A DNA stretch of 64,000 nucleotides from Taibaiella lutea. Its GTDB lineage: Bacteria > Bacteroidota > Bacteroidia > Chitinophagales > Chitinophagaceae. Both the position numbers and the translations under genes were made by a program. Within the stretch, counting starts at the first letter, position 1. Each line of letters opens with the position of its first letter. The stretch covers positions 620,001 through 684,000 of the forward strand of contig NZ_VWSH01000004.1 in assembly GCF_008629695.1 (NCBI RefSeq). The letters are read 5' to 3'. Below are positions 24,278 to 33,462 of this stretch, one piece after another. The notes beneath the pieces were generated by a model, which was not told where the DNA came from, ran no database searches, and was given only the letters and a program-made list of their open reading frames with translations.

Positions 24278-24844
24278 TTAAACAATCGCCTTCATCGCCC
24301 TTTCCCAGAACTCCTGGCGGTCCCTCAACCCATTTAGACCACCATTGATTTTCTTGGTGATATCAATAAACCATCCATCTTTATTTCTTTCGGCTATTTC
24401 ATTAAGCTTTCTTTTTTGCCAGAACCAACATGCTGATTGAACGGCATATTTAGGTGTCGTCAATAATAATGGAGTATTGATTAGATCAATACCTAAAGCC
24501 TTTCCACATTCAAGGTGGTTTGATCTGCCAGTTATTTGTATCAAACCATGTCCTTTGAATTTTACGCCATCGCCAGGGTGAATATTCCCTAAATCTTTCC
24601 TGCCTTCATAATCCTTCCCTGATGCCAGCTCTGATGTGTATCGAAAAGACCCTGATTCGTGTGCTACTTGTGCTATAAAGGCTCTAACCTTGTCAATAGT
24701 ATCAATGCCATACATTGGCATGAACTTGTTTAAATAAGGAACGTATGCATCAAAACCTCTCGGAGCGAAAGGGCAAATCTTTTTTAGCTGGTCTAATGTA
24801 ATTTGAATTAGCCCTAAAGCCAACTCGCCTTTAATGTTTTCCAT
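24278..24844 (-). CDS. Endolysin, GH19 chitinase-like muramidase
   Basis: A 188-aa glycoside hydrolase family 19 protein. Key sites are AHESGSFRYTSE (catalytic Glu in the HES motif), GDGVKFKGHGLIQITGR (GxGxIQITG signature) and ACWFWQ. Phages of Gram-negative bacteria often use GH19 enzymes to cut peptidoglycan for release. There is no signal peptide, so it would need the holin. It is the last gene of the rightward-to-leftward late transcript, following spanin and holin candidates. Confidence 0.9.
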   Translation of the reverse strand: MENIKGELALGLIQITLDQLKKICPFAPRGFDAYVPYLNKFMPMYGIDTIDKVRAFIAQVAHESGSFRYTSELASGKDYEGRKDLGNIHPGDGVKFKGHGLIQITGRSNHLECGKALGIDLINTPLLLTTPKYAVQSACWFWQKRKLNEIAERNKDGWFIDITKKINGGLNGLRDRQEFWERAMKAIV

Positions 24845-24881
24845 AATACTTATTTTGACGGCGGTATTTTACGCCATGAGA

Positions 24882-25331
24882 TTATTTGATTGTAGCCTTA
24901 TGGTCGTAATACCACTGTAGCAGATACGTTGCGTCCTTCCAGTCGAGTTTACCATCAGCCGCAACCTGAGCTATTAGAATTGACAAATCATGCAGAAATG
25001 CAGACTTAAAGTCCCCATCCAATTCCTCTAAAGTTTTCAAAGCACATTGCAAAATCCTATTCGGATCGGTTTCATCACTACACGCTTCAACAAGCTTTAA
25101 CTTTTTAAGGATATTTGGCAGCTCAGCACGAAGCCATTCTTTAACTTTATCATCAATATCAGTTGGAATGATAGCAGTTAATATATCGACGACAGGGTTG
25201 TCAATAACGTTTTTTATGTTTTCTACAACTGTAACGCCAATATGTATTGCTTGCTTCAATTCCGGCAAAAGGCCATCGAATAAATCCTTGATGCCTTCCC
25301 AAATCTTTTTTAAAAATGTTCCTAAACTCAT
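24882..25331 (-). CDS. Phage late protein, 149 aa, unknown
   Basis: Not recognised. The ATG at 25331 (MSLGTFLKKIWEGIKD) is preferred over one at 25400, because the longer form would run into the upstream gene and adds an unlikely Ile-rich extension. The protein is helical and starts amphipathically. The C-terminal 80 residues (ILIAQVAADGKLDWKDATYLL) resemble small phage proteins seen near lysis genes. It lies between the spanin-like pair and the endolysin. Confidence 0.55.
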   Translation of the reverse strand: MSLGTFLKKIWEGIKDLFDGLLPELKQAIHIGVTVVENIKNVIDNPVVDILTAIIPTDIDDKVKEWLRAELPNILKKLKLVEACSDETDPNRILQCALKTLEELDGDFKSAFLHDLSILIAQVAADGKLDWKDATYLLQWYYDHKATIK

Positions 25332-25375
25332 GATATTTATTTTTATATTAATTGTTATAAAGTAATTTTTGACAG

Positions 25376-25864
25376 TTACCGCTTCCAAAATTTCCACCAA
25401 TGCCTTTTAGGTTTAGGAACATAGAAAGCAGTATCAATAAACTCATTCGGGACAGGTGTTTCTACAGATGTGTTCATGTCTTCAAGGAAATTATCAATAT
25501 CCACAATCACATACCCTTTGTAATATTCAGCAGGCGGTTCAAATATTTCACCATTGTATCGGATGGCTACGGTTGGCTTTAGCACTTTGATTGAATTGCT
25601 CACTATCCGAGGCGCTTTATTACTGAGCTGTTTAGTCATAATTATGAGCTCATGTGCTTCGGTTAAATTTCTATCCTCTTTGCGGTCGTTAAGTTGACGT
25701 AAATACTCCAACGAATCTATTGTGCTTTGCGCTGGCGCAATTGTCTTCATATCAGTTTGAGAAGATGAACGGGGCTGAGGCCATAGAATAAAGAACCCTA
25801 CAATTAAGCCTACAATGCCAAACATCGGCTTACCTTTTATATCGGGGGAGTTTGTGTTTTTCAT
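25376..25864 (-). CDS. Membrane-anchored late protein, 162 aa
   Basis: Not recognised. One N-terminal membrane segment (FGIVGLIVGFFILWP) is followed by a periplasm-type domain with a Pro-rich C-terminus ending in KRHWWKFWKR. It overlaps the upstream spanin-like gene by 4 bp (ATGA). By position it may take part in outer-membrane disruption. Confidence 0.5.
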   Translation of the reverse strand: MKNTNSPDIKGKPMFGIVGLIVGFFILWPQPRSSSQTDMKTIAPAQSTIDSLEYLRQLNDRKEDRNLTEAHELIIMTKQLSNKAPRIVSNSIKVLKPTVAIRYNGEIFEPPAEYYKGYVIVDIDNFLEDMNTSVETPVPNEFIDTAFYVPKPKRHWWKFWKR

Positions 25865-26184
25865 TTTTTACTTGCTTTTTTTACGGCAACTTTAGCTGCC
25901 GTTATTGCGTAATACATAGAATCTGATTTCCTGCTCCGTTCTTTCTCATCTTTCAGCTGGCTTTCCAATATTTCCTTTGCTTGCTGACCGTTTCTCTGTT
26001 CGCACTCAATATTTGCTTTTGTAAGATTTCCAATGGTAATATCCTGTTCTGATATCTTACCATCTTTTCTTTTCCCTTCCCGTACCAAAAAAGCCGATGA
26101 AGAAAATGCGACAAAAGCAATGACTATTATTAATTGATTGGTCCGACTTTGCTTTAGCCACCATTGCCACATTTTCAAGTTCAT
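25861..26184 (-). CDS. Inner-membrane spanin-like protein, 107 aa
   Basis: One N-terminal membrane segment (LIIVIAFVAFSSSAFLV) with a basic cytoplasmic tip, then a charged coiled-coil region (AKEILESQLKDEKERSRK) and a Lys-rich end. That is the shape of an i-spanin, the inner-membrane part of the complex that fuses the two membranes at lysis (shape only, no family match). It lies between holin and endolysin. Confidence 0.5.
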   Translation of the reverse strand: MNLKMWQWWLKQSRTNQLIIVIAFVAFSSSAFLVREGKRKDGKISEQDITIGNLTKANIECEQRNGQQAKEILESQLKDEKERSRKSDSMYYAITAAKVAVKKASKK

Positions 26185-26214
26185 TGGATTTCATTTTAGA
26201 TTTAATTTGGTCAC

Positions 26215-26427
26215 TTACTTGGATGCAGTCGTGTCAATTGCTTTATTCGTTACAACACGTAACAGAATGTTTACTGCTGTCGTTACAGTTCCAACAATTG
26301 CCAGGTATTTTGTTTTATCCTCGATACCTATTGCAGTCAAAAGATTACTGTCAACTAAGGCAAGCATTGCCAATACCGCTGCGAGCAGGTTTGCCCAGAT
26401 TGTTTTTGATTGAAACCACTTTTTCAT
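26215..26427 (-). CDS. Holin candidate, 70 aa
   Basis: The start at 26427 gives MKKWFQSKTIWANLLAAVLA, which is how small phage holins of this type often begin. The longer frame upstream has no plausible start. Two hydrophobic segments (IWANLLAAVLAMLALV, YLAIVGTVTTAVNILLRVV) are joined by a short charged turn. It lies between the tail spike and lysis genes. Confidence 0.65.
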   Translation of the reverse strand: MKKWFQSKTIWANLLAAVLAMLALVDSNLLTAIGIEDKTKYLAIVGTVTTAVNILLRVVTNKAIDTTASK

Positions 26428-26462
26428 TGATTTATATTTATATTGTTTTTGATTAATGTGGA

Positions 26463-29315
26463 CTATGGAGCTGTATAATTGTAAATATTTGTTGTGTTGA
26501 TATTTCGATACAGTGCCGGATTTGTTGGGTATGAGATAACACCACCATTGGGGCAACCTGTACATCCTGGATTATCTGTCCTTATTACGTTATTTATAAT
26601 AGCTTCAGAGAGCGTACCTATAATGTCTATAGTTCCTCCGGTAGTTGTTGTATCTCCAGCCCGAGAAATCACATTATCAATTATGAAATTGTATGTGCTC
26701 CCAAGTGTATTTGATACTGATGTACTACCAACAACAACTGCGGCAGCAGCTCTTTTTGCTGCACCTTTCGGGCTATTGTCGAGTATATTTCTCACCTGAT
26801 GATCATGTGAGTTTACGCCGGTTCCGTTAAGAAAACGTACCATGTTTTCTGCGGATGTTCCTTTTATGTCATGAACATTTCCATAGGCTATGTCATCCAA
26901 TCCGGAACCTCTTGCCACGCCGCCCATAACCAAAGTATAGCCATAGGCTCCACCAGTAAAAGCACCGTCAATTATACCAGTTTGTGCCACTATATCATCA
27001 TCTGTGGTAGCATTGATGTTATACACTTCGTAGTTTTGGCACCCAGCCCTTAAATCAATTCCATCTTTGTTTCTTGTTCTTTTTGAAACACCGCCAACAG
27101 ATATCGTACCAGAAGTTTTAATAGTAATATCATGTACTTTTATACCTGTACAGTATTCAAATGACATGCCCCAACAATGCGGCTCAACTATAGTTAAGCC
27201 TGCGATTTCTACATTATTGACATTCCCCATCAAAATGCCAATATTCCGCCAGTCTCCGGTTTGTGTCTGGCCTGATACGCCAGCATCACTTCCGTAAGTT
27301 TGGTTTCCTGTAGGACTTAACGATATGGTTTTAGCGTAGTCGCCTGTTGACCTCGGATTATCTGCGCCTTCCAAAACGGCCATACCCTCACCAAGTATCT
27401 TTACATTCGCCTGTGGTGTAACCGGATTAAATTTTCCCAATCCTACGTTAGCGCTTCTAAACCAATTATCCCGGCTTATGTCAGAATTCTTAATTTTTGT
27501 ATCTCTTACAATGATGGTAACATTTGCAGGTACTAAAATTGCTGAATCAATTAACCACAAGGGACGATTTAAGGAATCATTATACCCTATTACAACCCTT
27601 CTCTGTGAGTTTGATGAAATGGAAGCAAGGGCAACAGCCTGTCTTATTTTTTGGATGTCGGTACCTGAGAACTGGTTCGGACTGATGTCAATGGAAACGG
27701 TACCTGATGGATTTGGCGGTATTGGTGGTAAACGATCAGCCAAATTATCATATCTGTAATCAAAATAATTACTTAATCGTTTATCTCTTTTTCCATTTCC
27801 AATTGTGCCGAATGAAGAATAAGACGATGTCGGGTAATGTCCGTCTGTCGTTCCCCATTGCTCAATCATTAAAACATTCTTATCCTGCCATGTGGCAGCG
27901 TCACGGCTCAACGTAAATGCAAAGTATGCCGCTTTGGACGGAATTATCATTTTCGGCACATCGCCTGAAATGAAAGTCTGCGAACCTATCGGTACTTTTT
28001 TATAGTTGTAATACCAAATCTTGATATTGTTTACAACAGAGAATGAAAGTCCGGAAAAATAATATGGAACTGTAGTATCTGGAATTAACTGAAATCCTGA
28101 CCATGAACCTGTCGCGTTTGCAATCGCGCCACCTGTTACGGCATCAATATAAAAACCGGTCACCTCCTTACTTTTGTCAAAAATATTGAGCTGGCGTGTC
28201 GTAAAAACAGGAGCTGTAGTATCATAAACATAAGCAACCCCTCCCACGTCTTTAGATGCAACATATTGAACTGGCGGTGTTTGGTCCTTTTTCAGCACTT
28301 CATCACCGGCATACAACACTTTACCTGTACCAGTTGTATTAAAGGCAGAATACGAAGATGGATATGTTCCGGTTGGACTACCATATTCTTCGATTAATAA
28401 AGAATCCTTATTCTGCCAAACAACGCTGCTTGCCTTGGTTGTTATGGCCCAGAACATTGCCTGATCAGGAATAACTAATACCTTACTTCCTGACGATGTA
28501 AAGTCCTGAAATGATATTGCAGTTTTCCTTGCATCATAATACCATATCCTCGGTGTGGCCGTGCCTGTATAACTTAAGTTTGCAATATAGGTTTTCGTTG
28601 CATCCAATGTCTGGAAAGAGCTCCATTGACCACCAGTATTAGGAACGTTGGCCCCTGTACCTGCCTGAAGCACTCTTCCATCAACTGCAATTGATTTATC
28701 AAAAATATTCAGCTGCCGGATTGAAGATTTATATCCATACACGGCTTTTAAGCTATCATCAACCTGCTTAAGTGTTTTTGTAGAACCACCATTAAGCGCG
28801 TAACCGGAAAGGTTAATAGGAATAACCGTCTTAGTATAAATGCTTCCATTCTTTGTAATGTAAACATAACCACTATCCAATGTTATGACATATCCACCCA
28901 TCTTTGTATAAGTACCATTAACAGATGGTGTATAAATACCGTTTAATGTTGGAGAATCTACAGGAGTAACAGAACCTTTGAATCCGGATGCTATTCCTAC
29001 AGTTACAAAGTCAGTATATCGCTTTGCGCTGTCTCTGGTTTGAGCGACTTTAGCAGAATCTGGTAAGGTAGATGTCAACCCGGTTTTAGGGTCAGTAAAT
29101 TTTAAGGTTGTATCTCCTTTTTTAATCCATAAAGTGTTGGAGTATCCCGGATACCAGTTGGCGGAATCCCTTACAGGCAGGCCAAAATAATTTGGGAACT
29201 GCCACCCATCATCCCGGATTATTAATTGTTGAGCATTGCCTGGTCGTGATGCGTAAGGCTGTGCAAAGGAGGTTGCTGAAATTAATAGAAGAAAAAAGTA
29301 GATTAGCTTTTTCAT
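26463..29315 (-). CDS. Tail spike/fibre with beta-helix domain and a signal peptide
   Basis: A 950-aa protein. The C-terminal 400 residues look like a right-handed parallel beta-helix (pectate-lyase-like; IDISPNQFSGTDIQKIRQA at the start, then repeated short strands such as NNVEIAGLTI and IKVHDITIK). The middle has two copies of a module that opens with RQLNIFDKS (about 197-335 and 373-510). Unusually for a virion protein, it starts with a clear Sec signal peptide (MKKLIYFFLLLISATSFAQ). By position, as the last structural gene before holin, it is probably the receptor-binding spike. Confidence 0.72.
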   Translation of the reverse strand: MKKLIYFFLLLISATSFAQPYASRPGNAQQLIIRDDGWQFPNYFGLPVRDSANWYPGYSNTLWIKKGDTTLKFTDPKTGLTSTLPDSAKVAQTRDSAKRYTDFVTVGIASGFKGSVTPVDSPTLNGIYTPSVNGTYTKMGGYVITLDSGYVYITKNGSIYTKTVIPINLSGYALNGGSTKTLKQVDDSLKAVYGYKSSIRQLNIFDKSIAVDGRVLQAGTGANVPNTGGQWSSFQTLDATKTYIANLSYTGTATPRIWYYDARKTAISFQDFTSSGSKVLVIPDQAMFWAITTKASSVVWQNKDSLLIEEYGSPTGTYPSSYSAFNTTGTGKVLYAGDEVLKKDQTPPVQYVASKDVGGVAYVYDTTAPVFTTRQLNIFDKSKEVTGFYIDAVTGGAIANATGSWSGFQLIPDTTVPYYFSGLSFSVVNNIKIWYYNYKKVPIGSQTFISGDVPKMIIPSKAAYFAFTLSRDAATWQDKNVLMIEQWGTTDGHYPTSSYSSFGTIGNGKRDKRLSNYFDYRYDNLADRLPPIPPNPSGTVSIDISPNQFSGTDIQKIRQAVALASISSNSQRRVVIGYNDSLNRPLWLIDSAILVPANVTIIVRDTKIKNSDISRDNWFRSANVGLGKFNPVTPQANVKILGEGMAVLEGADNPRSTGDYAKTISLSPTGNQTYGSDAGVSGQTQTGDWRNIGILMGNVNNVEIAGLTIVEPHCWGMSFEYCTGIKVHDITIKTSGTISVGGVSKRTRNKDGIDLRAGCQNYEVYNINATTDDDIVAQTGIIDGAFTGGAYGYTLVMGGVARGSGLDDIAYGNVHDIKGTSAENMVRFLNGTGVNSHDHQVRNILDNSPKGAAKRAAAAVVVGSTSVSNTLGSTYNFIIDNVISRAGDTTTTGGTIDIIGTLSEAIINNVIRTDNPGCTGCPNGGVISYPTNPALYRNINTTNIYNYTAP

Positions 29316-29317
29316 AA

Positions 29318-29680
29318 TTATAACAGTGTAATTAGATATTCTGTGTTTGGGATTATCGAATTTAAATTTGGAGTGATTGTCGTAATACCGTCAACATCAC
29401 TTTGAGTAAAGCCGAGAGTCCTGATAAGCGGTTCGCCAGGGCCTTCTATTTTTGCTACTATCTGACCATTCAGATTATCAAAAACGAATTTTGATGGATT
29501 AGTATCGGTTGAGGTTGCAAAGAAATGCTTGCCTTGAATCAGGTTCTTAACTGCCAAAACCTCCTGGTCTATATAATCAGCCATTTTATTATTGTGGCTA
29601 CTATGGCGGACTTTAGTAACCTTTCCGGCCCCAAGAATCTTCGTGTTATTAGATTGATTTAAATCGTCTCTTGTAATCAT
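29318..29680 (-). CDS. Phage structural protein, 120 aa, next to the spike
   Basis: Not recognised. It begins MITRDDLNQSNNTKILGAGK and is mostly beta-type (FVFDNLNGQIVAKI, TTITPNLNSII). It is directly upstream of the spike gene, 2 bp away, suggesting a spike-attachment or baseplate part. Confidence 0.5.
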   Translation of the reverse strand: MITRDDLNQSNNTKILGAGKVTKVRHSSHNNKMADYIDQEVLAVKNLIQGKHFFATSTDTNPSKFVFDNLNGQIVAKIEGPGEPLIRTLGFTQSDVDGITTITPNLNSIIPNTEYLITLL

Positions 29681-29694
29681 GGTATAGCATTTTA

Positions 29695-30060
29695 TTAATC
29701 ATAGCCACCGGCATAGTATTCATCTAAATCATATTCAGAATCTGCATCTTCAAAAGAGCTTAAAACAAATGAGCCTGAAGAGAAACCTTCTATGTTAGAA
29801 TAAATAAATTCCTGATATTGACTTGTAAAAAAGTAACCTTGTAAATCGTTAGCCGGTACAAATGTTTCTTCCATATATTGAAACAATTCACCAATAGTTT
29901 CAAAGCCATCATTAACTTCAAATGTTGTTTCTCCGAGTGTAATGCTCACCAAGTAAATATTATTCTTAGGCAGCCTGGTGTATGGGTTTGAGCCTTTTGA
30001 TAAGTTCAGCCCCCAGCCACTTAAAGGAAATCCACATTGAGAATATTTCTTTGAATACAT
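29695..30060 (-). CDS. Phage structural protein, 121 aa
   Basis: Not recognised. The ATG at 30060 (MYSKKYSQCGFPLSG) avoids overlap with the upstream gene and is preferred over 30096. It is rich in Tyr, Asn and acidic residues, ending YDLDEYYAGGYD. It is probably part of the distal tail set by position. Confidence 0.45.
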   Translation of the reverse strand: MYSKKYSQCGFPLSGWGLNLSKGSNPYTRLPKNNIYLVSITLGETTFEVNDGFETIGELFQYMEETFVPANDLQGYFFTSQYQEFIYSNIEGFSSGSFVLSSFEDADSEYDLDEYYAGGYD

Positions 30061-30064
30061 ATTC

Positions 30065-30331
30065 TTACCATTTACAGAGTGGGCATTGCTTATCAACTAC
30101 TAGTGTGACCTGGACACATGGGCATTTACAAATACCGCATTTCAACACTTCTTCATGCCTTCCGTCTCCGTTGAGAATAACCAACATTTTCGAGACCTTA
30201 GCTTCATTACAGGTTTTGCATTGTTGCATCCTCAATTCACTAAGCTTTTGTTCTGCGGCTGTAGTATCAATTATTTTATATTTTTTACTCCAGCCAATAA
30301 TTATTTGAACCATTTTTTTTAACATCCGCAA
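30065..30331 (-). CDS. Cys-rich zinc-ribbon protein, 88 aa
   Basis: A small protein with four CxxC-type pairs or near pairs (CKTC near 36, then CGICKCPC and CPLC at the end), likely binding one or two zinc ions. The N-terminus is amphipathic (MLKKMVQIIIGW). No function was recognised. It overlaps the head-tail connector candidate by 13 bp. Confidence 0.55.
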   Translation of the reverse strand: MRMLKKMVQIIIGWSKKYKIIDTTAAEQKLSELRMQQCKTCNEAKVSKMLVILNGDGRHEEVLKCGICKCPCVQVTLVVDKQCPLCKW

Positions 30332-31026
30332 CCTCCATAATTGTCATCATCATAAATACTGGTTACCCAGCTTGTCTTTCCTTCTGTAGCAATACCATCT
30401 TCCTCACATTCGCATTTCTTAGTATATTTAGGATAATCTGCCTTATTTTTACAAAGCCATATATGCATTGAAGCAATCAATGGGTTTATCCTGTCTTCCA
30501 GCCATTTATCCATCAGCCATTTTGCATCCTTCAAATCAATGCCTACTGACATACTTGCCTTATCGCCAATCAGCGCTGTTTCGGGATTGTTCTTCATAAT
30601 GCCCTGAGAAGCAAACTGGGCATAGTTTTCGGGTAATGCTACAAACCGAACACACTCAGCTGTCAGCTTCCAGAGATATGTGTCCCATAACTTTTTATCA
30701 GTTGCTGAAAGGTTCTCAGAAGCATTAATTACATCACCGATATTAATTTGCGAATCAGGATTTGTACTGTCTGCAGCTAGACGATATGAAACATTAATCT
30801 TAGCCTGTAGATCTGCCTTATTGATGCTGTCAACTAGCACATTTTTGGAATCAATCAGGTGGTCATAATAGTCAGAACCTATTGCCCATCTGATAAATCT
30901 TTCTTCAGCAATTTCAATAGCCGATAAGTATTTTCCTGCATCGATTGTATTGGATGAAGAAGTTTTGCTGATAACTTCCTGTGGGGTTATCAGAACTTTA
31001 CGGCTTATTAGATTTCTTTGGTACAT
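30319..31026 (-). CDS. Head-tail connector candidate, 235 aa
   Basis: A helical protein just after the portal gene, overlapping it by 29 bp. It starts MYQRNLISRKVLITPQEV and contains several amphipathic helices (AIEIAEERFIRWAIGSDYYD). The C-terminus is Cys-rich (KKCECEED, GGCGC). Size and position fit the adaptor proteins that sit between portal and tail in Bacteroidota phages. The assignment rests on context. Confidence 0.45.
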   Translation of the reverse strand: MYQRNLISRKVLITPQEVISKTSSSNTIDAGKYLSAIEIAEERFIRWAIGSDYYDHLIDSKNVLVDSINKADLQAKINVSYRLAADSTNPDSQINIGDVINASENLSATDKKLWDTYLWKLTAECVRFVALPENYAQFASQGIMKNNPETALIGDKASMSVGIDLKDAKWLMDKWLEDRINPLIASMHIWLCKNKADYPKYTKKCECEEDGIATEGKTSWVTSIYDDDNYGGCGC

Positions 31027-32443
31027 ACGGTATTTTTGAAACGGTTCCTATTTCTGCAATTGCTTGTTCTCTGGTGCACCCAAGGCGGTTGATTAATAGT
31101 TCAACTGCAGCCTCTACTGAATACCAGCCTTCGGCTATTGCTTTAATAATTTCCAGTGTTATCCGGATGCCATCGGCAGAATTCATCAAATCACGATTAC
31201 CCTTACTTTTAAGTGCTTTAGGCGTTATCGTAAATACAGGGTCAGACCACTTTTCCCCCAACCAGTCCTGAGCTATCTCTGCTATTGGCTTGATTAAATT
31301 TTCAATAAAGAAGTTTACAATAGGATTGATAACCGTATTCAGCTTCTGTTCATAGATTTCCTGCAGATAACCGGCACCTTTTCCCAATGCACTTTCACTT
31401 TGTAAACCCGCAAGGACCGCATCCCATTGATTTGAAAGGATAATCACATCTCTTGCTTCAGCATTCTGTTCTTTGAAACTTCCTTCTTTACGAGTATCAA
31501 AAGGCATGAACTTGCTTTGTTCAATACCTGCTTCTGAAGCAAACACTGCTACCCTACCCCTTTTGCCGCTGCCGGTATGTTGATTTAAAATCTTTCTTCC
31601 AAGCTTATCAGCTTCTGCCTGTGATACATTGCCGGCAAGTACAATTGCACCGCCTACTACCATATTGTTTTCCAGGTTATCAAGATTGTATCTTGCACCC
31701 TGGTATTCCAAACATTGATGTAAAATGCTCGGAACTGATGAAGGCATACCGTAATCATCATAACCGGCAAATGCGTTCTGCAGCCAGATAGCTGTTCTTT
31801 CAACACCCGTTTTTGTATCTTTTGACCAGCTTTTATTTTTATTAAAACCCCGGTCATAAAGTGGAATTGATTTGAATTTTTCAGCGTCTGTAACAACTCC
31901 TTTCTTCCTGAATTGCCGGGAGTATATCATGTTTACAATATCTCCGGAAGCATCAGGCACCCCAAGCCTGCAGTCAAGGAAATTGTGTGAATACACATAT
32001 ACAAACTTTTTTCCTGCTACAGTGCCTCTAAGTATCTCAATTGGTGCATTACCGGTTGTATAAAAATTCTCAATTGCCTTTTTCAGAACGGTATTTAATG
32101 TTTCCTTTTTCCTGTTTGCCTTTTGGAAAATTTCCAGAAAACCTGCAGGCCATTTTTCAGGATCTACATCTTTAATAGAAAGGCCATCACCTATTGTATA
32201 ATCTGTTTTGGTGGTTATACAGGCATTCTGTGTCGGGCTTTGAATTCTTGCCTCTAAAAGAGTGCCAAAGAAATTATCGTTAGGAAAAAGGAATGGTATG
32301 TAAGCGTTGCCACTATCAACATTATAGGACGCACCAGTAAACTCAAAGGGTATAGGATTCTTAGCATCCAGTACCACCTCGTTAGAAACGTGGATGGATG
32401 TTTTTTTCCCGGATACTATTCGCTTTTTGGCACCTGGTGGCAT
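30998..32443 (-). CDS. Portal protein
   Basis: A 481-aa protein resembling phage portal proteins. It has an N-terminal region with IPFEFTGASYN, a beta part with VYSHNFLDCRLG and a helical C-terminus (NTVINPIVNFFIENLIKPIAE) of the kind that lines the portal wing and crown. The length is normal. It follows the capsid genes instead of preceding them, which is not the usual order. The match is by overall pattern. Confidence 0.72.
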   Translation of the reverse strand: MPPGAKKRIVSGKKTSIHVSNEVVLDAKNPIPFEFTGASYNVDSGNAYIPFLFPNDNFFGTLLEARIQSPTQNACITTKTDYTIGDGLSIKDVDPEKWPAGFLEIFQKANRKKETLNTVLKKAIENFYTTGNAPIEILRGTVAGKKFVYVYSHNFLDCRLGVPDASGDIVNMIYSRQFRKKGVVTDAEKFKSIPLYDRGFNKNKSWSKDTKTGVERTAIWLQNAFAGYDDYGMPSSVPSILHQCLEYQGARYNLDNLENNMVVGGAIVLAGNVSQAEADKLGRKILNQHTGSGKRGRVAVFASEAGIEQSKFMPFDTRKEGSFKEQNAEARDVIILSNQWDAVLAGLQSESALGKGAGYLQEIYEQKLNTVINPIVNFFIENLIKPIAEIAQDWLGEKWSDPVFTITPKALKSKGNRDLMNSADGIRITLEIIKAIAEGWYSVEAAVELLINRLGCTREQAIAEIGTVSKIPYVPKKSNKP

Positions 32444-32465
32444 TTACAATAATTGAATTAACGGT

Positions 32466-32753
32466 TTACTTCTTTTCTGAACCCGGAACCTGATTTGAAT
32501 CAGCAGGTTTTTCAGTCTTGACAGCGTCTGTATTGCTTTTAATATCTGCAATAACCTGACTAGTCTTACCGGACTGTAGTTCCTGAAGTGTCGGCAATTG
32601 TTCGAAGTAGTTTGAAAGCGATTTACTGTTGCTTTGCCTTGCATACAAGGCCAGCTCCTGAAGTTCCTGAAGCGTTCTTTGTCCTAACGGTTTTGCATTA
32701 CTGCCGAAGCCCACTTTAGTTTCCAGATATTTTTTCTTGATTGAGATTTGCAT
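32466..32753 (-). CDS. Phage protein, 95 aa, between capsid block and portal
   Basis: Not recognised. Helical and Gln/Lys-rich (MQISIKKKYLETKVGFG, LGQRTLQELQELALYAR), with a disordered-looking acidic/Pro tail. It may be a small scaffold or connector part by position. Confidence 0.45.
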   Translation of the reverse strand: MQISIKKKYLETKVGFGSNAKPLGQRTLQELQELALYARQSNSKSLSNYFEQLPTLQELQSGKTSQVIADIKSNTDAVKTEKPADSNQVPGSEKK

Positions 32754-32815
32754 AATTGTGTTTTTAATAAAAAGGTGGCAATTTTAAACTGCCACCTTTT
32801 ATCAGTTATGAAATA

Positions 32816-33412
32816 CTAAGCAGTTTCCAGGTCAATTATTGACTGTACCGTGCCGGTATACTCAAACAATGGCCTGTTGTAATCACCAACCATAATTGCG
32901 GTCTGTGAATTCGGATCATCCATCAACTTGCCTGAAGTACCGGTAGAACCATCCTGTTGCATTTCAAGAGGAATGCTAATGGCAGCGCCATTAACATATT
33001 TCTCTCCGGCAATCAGAATTTTTCCGCTATTCATCTGGATGACAAGCCCAACCCCACAGCAGCAACCAGCTTTGTCAACAGCAATGTTCCAGTTTGCAAT
33101 CAATTGTGACAATTCTGCAAGTTGGAATTCAAGTTTATGTGCATACTTTACAGAGCAACCATTGCGTGACTGTGTATAAGTATATTCAGCGGTCTTTTTA
33201 TCGAAGCGGATTGGATACATCAATGCGCCGTCGGCTGCAACAGCATCCTCACTAAGAGCTATAACAGTATAAGGTGCAACTGTTCCATCTACTGCCGGAG
33301 CTGCCTGAGTGAAATCGAAATCTTCACCATCAAAGATCCAAACACGGGCAATCCCGCCTGTTGTTGCTGAACATGTCCTGTTATATGGTTTTAATTTGAC
33401 ACAAAGTGACAT
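32816..33412 (-). CDS. Tail-tube-like structural protein, 198 aa
   Basis: A beta-rich protein (VDGTVAPYTVIAL, SIPLEMQQDGSTGTSGKL, LFEYTGTVQSI) with a Cys-rich turn (AGCCCGVG). The last part reads like the end of a major tail protein or a virion decoration protein. It lies between capsid and portal genes. No other good tail-tube candidate was seen in the window, so this is the best one (inference). Confidence 0.45.
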   Translation of the reverse strand: MSLCVKLKPYNRTCSATTGGIARVWIFDGEDFDFTQAAPAVDGTVAPYTVIALSEDAVAADGALMYPIRFDKKTAEYTYTQSRNGCSVKYAHKLEFQLAELSQLIANWNIAVDKAGCCCGVGLVIQMNSGKILIAGEKYVNGAAISIPLEMQQDGSTGTSGKLMDDPNSQTAIMVGDYNRPLFEYTGTVQSIIDLETA

Positions 33413-33462
33413 ACAAAGATATTTTAAAAGTTACGTAAATAAATATTATTGAACTTATTTAA

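Noticed and set aside
25332-25400. Longer start for the 149-aa late gene
   Set aside because: It would overlap the upstream coding region and adds an Ile-rich stretch unlike a protein N-terminus; the ATG at 25331 fits better.
26428-26565. N-terminal extension of the holin candidate
   Set aside because: It would overlap the end of the spike gene and lacks any holin character; the start at 26427 gives the standard N-terminus.
30065-30331. Reading the Cys-rich 88-aa protein as a known toxin or regulator
   Set aside because: Only Cys pairs are visible; no specific family pattern was recognised.
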